NCBI RefSeq assembly: GCF_009847015.1
Contig: NZ_WVEM01000006.1
Coordinates: 248,001-312,000 of the forward strand
Reading direction: 5' to 3'
Length of the DNA stretch: 64,000 nucleotides
Source of the DNA: Sunxiuqinia indica
GTDB taxonomy: Bacteria > Bacteroidota > Bacteroidia > Bacteroidales > Prolixibacteraceae
The first letter of the stretch is position 1. Each line of letters starts with the position of its first letter. The notes below the pieces were generated by a model. That model was not told where the DNA came from and searched no databases. It saw only the letters and a list, made by a program, of their open reading frames with translations. Made by a program: the position numbers and the translations under genes. This document shows positions 59,293 to 64,000 of this stretch, in pieces.

Positions 59293-59761
59293 AGCTTACA
59301 AATCGTGACTCTCGTTCTCCCTGCGTCAGCCCTCTGTTAGCCGAAAAGCTGACAGCTCTCCTGATTTTCAGAAAAAACAATATCCATCAACAACACTTGA
59401 GCCACTTGCAACGCCTGCACTGGTTTGTAAAATGCAATCATTCTGCCCGTCCGCAACAGAAAAAACCAGCGATATAATAACGACGAATAAACATTTTCTT
59501 TTCAGATTCCAGGTGCTTTCTGTTGATCCCGCTTTTGTATATAAGATTGAGCTGACTCCCGATGGTTTCCATCAAAAACGGTCACCAGTCAATCAATTCA
59601 ACAGAATAACTGCTTTTAATAGCTTCTATTTAGTTTCATTAAAAATTGAAAAATTACAATTTATTGTGGTATTGTCGATTATAGCAAACGGATAAATCAC
59701 GAAGCATCCAGCCTGTTTTATCGCTAGCAACTAATCATCAGCAGTTCAATTCCGGTTCTCA

Positions 59762-59978
59762 TAAACTGAGTTTCCACCGCACATTTTTTAGGTGCCGGAA
59801 ACTCAGTTTCCAGCTTGTTTTAAATTCAGTTCTTGAAATCGACCCGGTTTTTAGAGCAAAATGAATTGATTTACAGCTACCGACCCGGTATTCGGTCTCA
59901 ACTGCTTTTGTTTATCCGATCGACCGGGTAGCTGAGCTAAACAAGTTTTGTTGGGAACGGAAACTCAGTTTCCAGCTT
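59762..59978. repeat. Three GGAAACTCAGTTTCC-type palindromic sites
   Basis: GGAAACTCAGTTTCC occurs at 59797-59811 and 59959-59973, each followed by AGCTT, so that 21 bases repeat exactly (59796-59816, 59958-59978). A shorter mirror version AAACTGAGTTTCC lies at 59763-59775. The sites lie 160-370 bases upstream of the DUF6261 gene. Confidence 0.75.
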
Positions 59979-60131
59979 CAGCTATTTTTTTTCTCTTCAC
60001 CAACCGGGTTTCCGGGAGCACTTAAGCTGGTTGCGTACAATTTATTTCAAATTACCGGCAGTTTATTATGATTATTTCAACATATTGTGTTAAATTAGAC
60101 AACACCTATTAATCAAAAATCAATTTAATTT

Positions 60132-60872
60132 ATGAGTTTAACACTTCAACCTTTACGATTTGCCAGCCTCACCAATATGGAAGCAGGGCAGCTCATCAAC
60201 CGACATCTTACCGATGTAGGAAGTATTGATCCTGGTTTACGAACCGACGAGCCTTTTAACACTTACATTCAACAGCTAACGGCTCAAAGCACCACTTACG
60301 AGAAGGCCTTGGCGCAAGTACAAACACACGAAGAAACGTTGAGAATCAGCCGGGCCGATGATGACCGCGACAAAGCCGGCCGGGCCCTTGAACTGTGTGT
60401 AAAGCTGCATTTAATGTCGGACGATGAGGCTGAAGCAGAAGCTGCCCGCGGATTGAAAATTATTTTGCAGAACTTTAAAGGCTTATCCTCGCTCAACTAC
60501 GAAGCAGAAACGATGGCCATTGACAAGTTGGCGGATGAACTAGGAAAACCGGCCAATAGTTCAAAGGTAGAATTGCTGAACATGGAGAGTTACATTACCC
60601 GCCTGACAACTAAAAACGAGGCGTTTAAAGCACACTTCGATAGCCGCATACAGTCGGAAGCACACGCCGAGGCTTATGACATGAAAGTGGTGCGCAAGGA
60701 AACATACCAGATCTATAAAGAATTTTGCAACTACGTGCTGGCCATGGCAAAAGCGCTTAAGACACCCTTGTTTATTCAGGCGTTAGACTTGTTGAATGCC
60801 GGCCGAAGCTATTATGCGAACATGCTGGCGCGGCAAGGCTCGGGCGGACACGAACCCCAGCAGCCAACGTAA
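60132..60872 (+). CDS. DUF6261-family protein
   Basis: A 246-residue, largely helical protein recognised as DUF6261 from Bacteroidota, without signal peptide. The start LTLQPLRFASLTNMEAGQLI, and SRADDDRDKAGRALELCVKL, KGLSSLNYEAETMAIDKLAD and YKEFCNYVLAMAKALKTPLF are typical. The function is unknown; family members commonly occur in many copies per genome. The C-terminal RQGSGGHEPQQPT is low-complexity. It lies downstream of a repeat-rich region and before a terminator. Confidence 0.85.
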   Translation: MSLTLQPLRFASLTNMEAGQLINRHLTDVGSIDPGLRTDEPFNTYIQQLTAQSTTYEKALAQVQTHEETLRISRADDDRDKAGRALELCVKLHLMSDDEAEAEAARGLKIILQNFKGLSSLNYEAETMAIDKLADELGKPANSSKVELLNMESYITRLTTKNEAFKAHFDSRIQSEAHAEAYDMKVVRKETYQIYKEFCNYVLAMAKALKTPLFIQALDLLNAGRSYYANMLARQGSGGHEPQQPT

Positions 60873-60900
60873 AGTTATTTTCATTGGTTTTACTTACCCG

Positions 60901-60946
60901 AACCCGCTGAACTTGCATAAGAGTAGCGGGTTTTTTAGGCGTGAAA
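60901..60946 (+). terminator. Terminator after the DUF6261 gene
   Basis: AACCCGCT (60901-60908) pairs with AGCGGGTT (60935-60942) around a loop, followed by T to 60946. Confidence 0.85.
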
Positions 60947-61286
60947 AAACAAGAATTTATTTCTTATCTGAAACAGCTCCATTATATCAGAATATCACCA
61001 ATTAATCAACAAAACAAGCTTATTGAAATAAAAACAACTGCTTTTTACGAATAGACCTAATTTTACACCTCGTCTATTAATATGAAGCGAGCAGGCAAAC
61101 GTTCTTCCGGCCCCGGAAGACAATTATAAGCGAGTTTCATCGGATACCTCACGAAAAACAAACGATTATAATTGCATAAACGAATTCAAACTTACAGAAT
61201 GTAGTTCGTTCAACCAGTTTTAACCAAGGGATTATGCCATCGGACTGATCGTTTTCCGGAACCAGTCATCGATAGGCGAATCAATT
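60947..61286. other. Intergenic region, no gene seen
   Basis: These 340 bases lie between the ends of two convergent genes. The sequence is AT-rich to 61070 and mixed after that. I found no gene, tRNA or clear hairpin beyond a partial CCGGCCCCGG at 61108-61117. Confidence 0.5.
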
Positions 61287-63944
61287 TTAATTATCCAACT
61301 CTGATCCCCGCCTCAACTTACCAACATACCTGCAAATATCACCCCTGTTAGTAAGCCCCTCAAGCACATACGTGTAATTTGTTTTCGGGTCGGCCGCATA
61401 GAATTTAACGGTTGCTGTTCCCGATTCATCAATTTTTACATGTGGATTCCAATAAACAGTCGACCGCACGTCCGGATCGGTAGAAAATCGGATTGAATCG
61501 ACCTCATATTTAGGCACATAAAATTCGCTTGGTTTCTGATAACCAAGCGGCATATACTTAACCACGCCTGCCAATTTACGAGCGCCAAAACTTCCACCCT
61601 CCTTCATTTCTATCAGAATAACGCCACCCATTCCACCGCCACCCTGGCTGTACATGGCGGCATTGGCACCATTCATGACAACAAGTTTGTCAATCTCGGA
61701 TGAGTTAATTGTTGAAAGAAAAGACATTTCTGCTATCATTCCATCTACAAAAATTTCGGCCGGAGCACTTCCTCCTCTTATAAAAATCTGGTCGTTCGAA
61801 TATGATACACCAGGTAAGGTTTTCACAATAAAATCAGCCGTTTGTCCAACCGGATACTTTCTGGCCAACGCCTCTTCATCAAGCACTGTGCTCGAAATTC
61901 CATATTCAACCATGTCCTTCGTCCGTTTGTCCGTTCCTTTTACCACAAATTCGTCCAACAGTATCATTCTTCCTTCACCTTCGAAAAAGATCCTTTCCTG
62001 AGCATTCTGAAGCAAACTCGCTGACAGTGGACTGACTCTCGCAGACAACCGGTTTTGGTTCGAGAATGGGGGAAATGAATCTTTATCAAGCTCAATAAAT
62101 CCCGATGGCTCCTGCCGTATTTTGGTATATTTTTGCGATTGAATAGTAAAGACCGTGCTATCCGGAAAATCCAGTTCATTAAATAAAAAGTTCCCCGCTT
62201 CATCAGCTTTTGTCGAAACAGAGATTAAGGGATCAACGGCCAAAGCTGTAATTGGTACCCCTTCTCGTTTTCCTAAAAGGGCCGCTTCATAAGTACCAGA
62301 AAGTGTTTGTCCCACTTCCAGAAAATAACGAGGCCTGTCAAGTCTGTTATTAATGATATCACCAACGTCAAATCGCTGCCATCCTTGCGTCAACATCAGT
62401 AAGTCCAGGCAATAATTTGTCCTGTAATCATCCTTCATAAAGTAAAATGCCGGATCTTCCACATGCCCCTTTAAGTCCGAAGTCAATAGTAAATTCGAAT
62501 AAATATTATCGGCTAACGAATCAGTCTCAACAACCAAATCGTCAGTCACCGACAAAGAGAAATTTCCGGTTCGCACGAGTGTGTCCTTACTTTGAAGATC
62601 TACCGCAAGCGTTACTGCTTCGCGCTTGGCATAATTGGCCTTATCAGACTGAACAGAAACGGTGACGGGATGATCCTTTTTTACAAAAACCAACCGACTG
62701 GAAACCGGATTCTTATTTCCGTCAACCAATACAAAATGAATAATTCCTTCGGGTAAGTTTTCGCCCGGAATGTTGTATTGCAACTTATCTACAAGCTGAG
62801 TGAAAAGCAAACTCTCGCCTGAATGGGCCAGGATGTAAAAAGGTTTGGGCAGATCGTCGCCCCTTCCCCGTATTTCAAGTTGCACAAAACTGCCAAGCCT
62901 TTTAACCGAGAAAGCCGCTCCCTGCAAAACTACCGGTGGCAAGCTAAAGCGCTTTGTTTGCCCTTTTGAGTTGGTCGCAAAAAACGCATACTCAGCGTCA
63001 ATAAGCGGTTTAATTTTAAAGGCGCCCATTCCACGATGTTCACTTTTTACAAACGAAATAGTATCCGTTCCATTTTTAAGAATATACCCCGATACTTCAG
63101 TTGAATAACCGTCTTGTGCAATGGCTTTAAAAGCTACGTTGGTTTCTTTTCCTGCAAGAAACAAGCCCCCTTCCGGGAAAAACTGCAAATCAAAATCTTC
63201 TTTCGCGAATGCCGGAATAAAAAATTTGTTGGTATACGCTGTCGAACTGTTATCAAAAGCCACTTCAACAAACTGATTTTTCAGATCTGTACTTTCACGA
63301 ACAAAATCAAATCTGATTTTTCCATCAGACCCTGTTTTCCTTTTGAATGTCTCTGTTTCATTGTCATCCAACTTCACTTTGCAGATGATCGCCATTTCTT
63401 CAATCGCTTCTCCCTCCTGATCAGAGAAACTTACAATTGCAGTGGTTTCCCCATCTTCATCTGTTTCGTAATCAATTTGTGAAACGATATCGCTTGGTTG
63501 AAGATTTACAATTTGGATTGTCTTGTGAAAAAAGAAATCGGAATCGTTGTTTAACATCCAGGTTGTATAAGCCCGAATGGTATATTCTCCTTCTTGAATC
63601 CCGGATTCCAATTTTATATTTCCAGCAAATGTTCCCTCTTGCTGCTTAATCTTCCTGCGTGCAATTAACTTCTCCGATTTATCAAAAAGTTCAACATAAA
63701 TAAATCTACTCCAGGCAAGCGGTTCATGTCCTGATGCAGTTACCAGGTAACCTTTAAACCAAACTGTTGAGCCAGAACTATAGGTTGCCTTATCCAAATG
63801 CAGGTATAACTTTTCCATAGGAGGACGTTCCTTCATCTTTAAAAACCCGGAGTTTATAACACTTCCTATATCCTGACTATACGTTTTTGAACTAAAAGAT
63901 ACAAACAAAAAGACGATGATAAATTCGAAAAATACTTGCTTCAT
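61287..63944 (-). CDS. MG2-like/TonB plug-domain envelope protein without barrel
   Basis: A protein of about 885 residues from the ATG at 63944 (MKQVFFEFIIVFLFVSFSSK, signal peptide). The N-terminal region has an alpha-2-macroglobulin-like MG2 motif (MEKLYLHLDKATYSSGSTVW, FKGYLV), followed by several Ig-like beta domains. Near 655-780 it holds a TonB-plug-like segment (LPGVSYSNDQIFIRGGSAPA, EIFVDGM, GGGGMGGVILIEMKE). It ends in a DPKTNYTYVLEGLTNRGDI stretch after a YAADPKT turn, with no room for an outer-membrane barrel. Such proteins occur in Bacteroidota; their role is unknown, perhaps protein-protein docking at the outer membrane. Confidence 0.88.
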   Translation of the reverse strand: MKQVFFEFIIVFLFVSFSSKTYSQDIGSVINSGFLKMKERPPMEKLYLHLDKATYSSGSTVWFKGYLVTASGHEPLAWSRFIYVELFDKSEKLIARRKIKQQEGTFAGNIKLESGIQEGEYTIRAYTTWMLNNDSDFFFHKTIQIVNLQPSDIVSQIDYETDEDGETTAIVSFSDQEGEAIEEMAIICKVKLDDNETETFKRKTGSDGKIRFDFVRESTDLKNQFVEVAFDNSSTAYTNKFFIPAFAKEDFDLQFFPEGGLFLAGKETNVAFKAIAQDGYSTEVSGYILKNGTDTISFVKSEHRGMGAFKIKPLIDAEYAFFATNSKGQTKRFSLPPVVLQGAAFSVKRLGSFVQLEIRGRGDDLPKPFYILAHSGESLLFTQLVDKLQYNIPGENLPEGIIHFVLVDGNKNPVSSRLVFVKKDHPVTVSVQSDKANYAKREAVTLAVDLQSKDTLVRTGNFSLSVTDDLVVETDSLADNIYSNLLLTSDLKGHVEDPAFYFMKDDYRTNYCLDLLMLTQGWQRFDVGDIINNRLDRPRYFLEVGQTLSGTYEAALLGKREGVPITALAVDPLISVSTKADEAGNFLFNELDFPDSTVFTIQSQKYTKIRQEPSGFIELDKDSFPPFSNQNRLSARVSPLSASLLQNAQERIFFEGEGRMILLDEFVVKGTDKRTKDMVEYGISSTVLDEEALARKYPVGQTADFIVKTLPGVSYSNDQIFIRGGSAPAEIFVDGMIAEMSFLSTINSSEIDKLVVMNGANAAMYSQGGGGMGGVILIEMKEGGSFGARKLAGVVKYMPLGYQKPSEFYVPKYEVDSIRFSTDPDVRSTVYWNPHVKIDESGTATVKFYAADPKTNYTYVLEGLTNRGDICRYVGKLRRGSELDN

Positions 63945-64000
63945 GGTTATGGTTAAAGGTTTTTCAATTTTAGCATAATATTTAATCAAATCAAATATTT

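Larger units (their letters stand above)
59244..60131. other. Repeat-rich non-coding region
   Basis: This 888-base stretch has no convincing gene; the frame at 59432-59695 has unusual composition and no family match. It holds the terminator at 59248-59292, three GGAAACTCAGTTTCC-type sites and several ACCGGGT/ACCCGGT words (59841, 59882, 59933, 60003), of which 59876-59891 and 59932-59945 form an inverted pair (CAGCTACC-CCCGGT with ACCGGGTAGCTG). Confidence 0.6.

Noticed and set aside
59432-59695. Plus-strand frame of 87 codons in the repeat-rich region
   Set aside because: No recognisable domain, no promoter or ribosome site, and composition close to non-coding.

Overview
The window looks like a chromosome segment of a Bacteroidota bacterium. 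The evidence is a SusC-type receptor with an ECF sigma/FecR pair, a type IX secretion sorting domain, a PspC/DUF4252/PadR envelope module, a DUF6261 protein, a type-2 isoleucyl-tRNA synthetase, and several TAnnTTTG promoter -7 boxes. Gene style suggests an environmental Marinilabiliales/Prolixibacteraceae-like organism; that placement is inference. No phage, integrase, CRISPR array or rRNA operon was seen.

Layout. (1) 1-3545, minus: a regulated outer-membrane uptake module of ECF sigma factor, FecR anti-sigma factor and a SusC receptor with an STN signalling domain, cut by the window edge. (2) 3856-12623: a CAU tRNA, the housekeeping group ileS-DksA-like-lspA (minus), an exported hypothetical, an SGNH hydrolase and pyruvate kinase ending in a 20-bp-stem terminator. 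(3) 12732-34471: a 19-kb efflux array on the minus strand (TolC, membrane-fusion protein, two ABC ATPases, five FtsX/MacB-type permeases, an SMP-30-like protein) opposite a plus-strand sigma-54 response regulator and histidine kinase. A GG-N10-GC promoter and two 19-bp imperfect palindromes lie in the divergent gap, which fits sigma-54 control. Four permeases share a nearly identical 3' end, and orphan copies of that tail lie between genes. Two unrelated hitch-hiker genes (frameshifted GxxExxY, four-helix bundle) interrupt the array. (4) 34644-40382: an M3 peptidase, then an envelope-stress style cluster (PspC x2, DUF4252, PadR, a protein with a WMTDD-type repeat). (5) 41054-47116: TonB receptor, repeat lipoprotein and secreted endonuclease I with a T9SS tail, a possible DNA-foraging unit. 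(6) 47456-64000: GH2 beta-galactosidase, nadA, CPBP protease, tRNA-dihydrouridine synthase, YkvA-like protein, YXWGXW protein, a frameshifted TauE/SafE permease, a methyltransferase, a DUF6261 protein and a large MG2/plug-domain protein.

Most notable: the sigma-54-linked permease array with homogenised 3' modules and tail remnants; the cassette-like GxxExxY element with inverted ends; the receptor-lipoprotein-nuclease locus; the GXHH-type IleRS; and several structured non-coding repeats (54881-54974; 59762-59978; 47230-47257).
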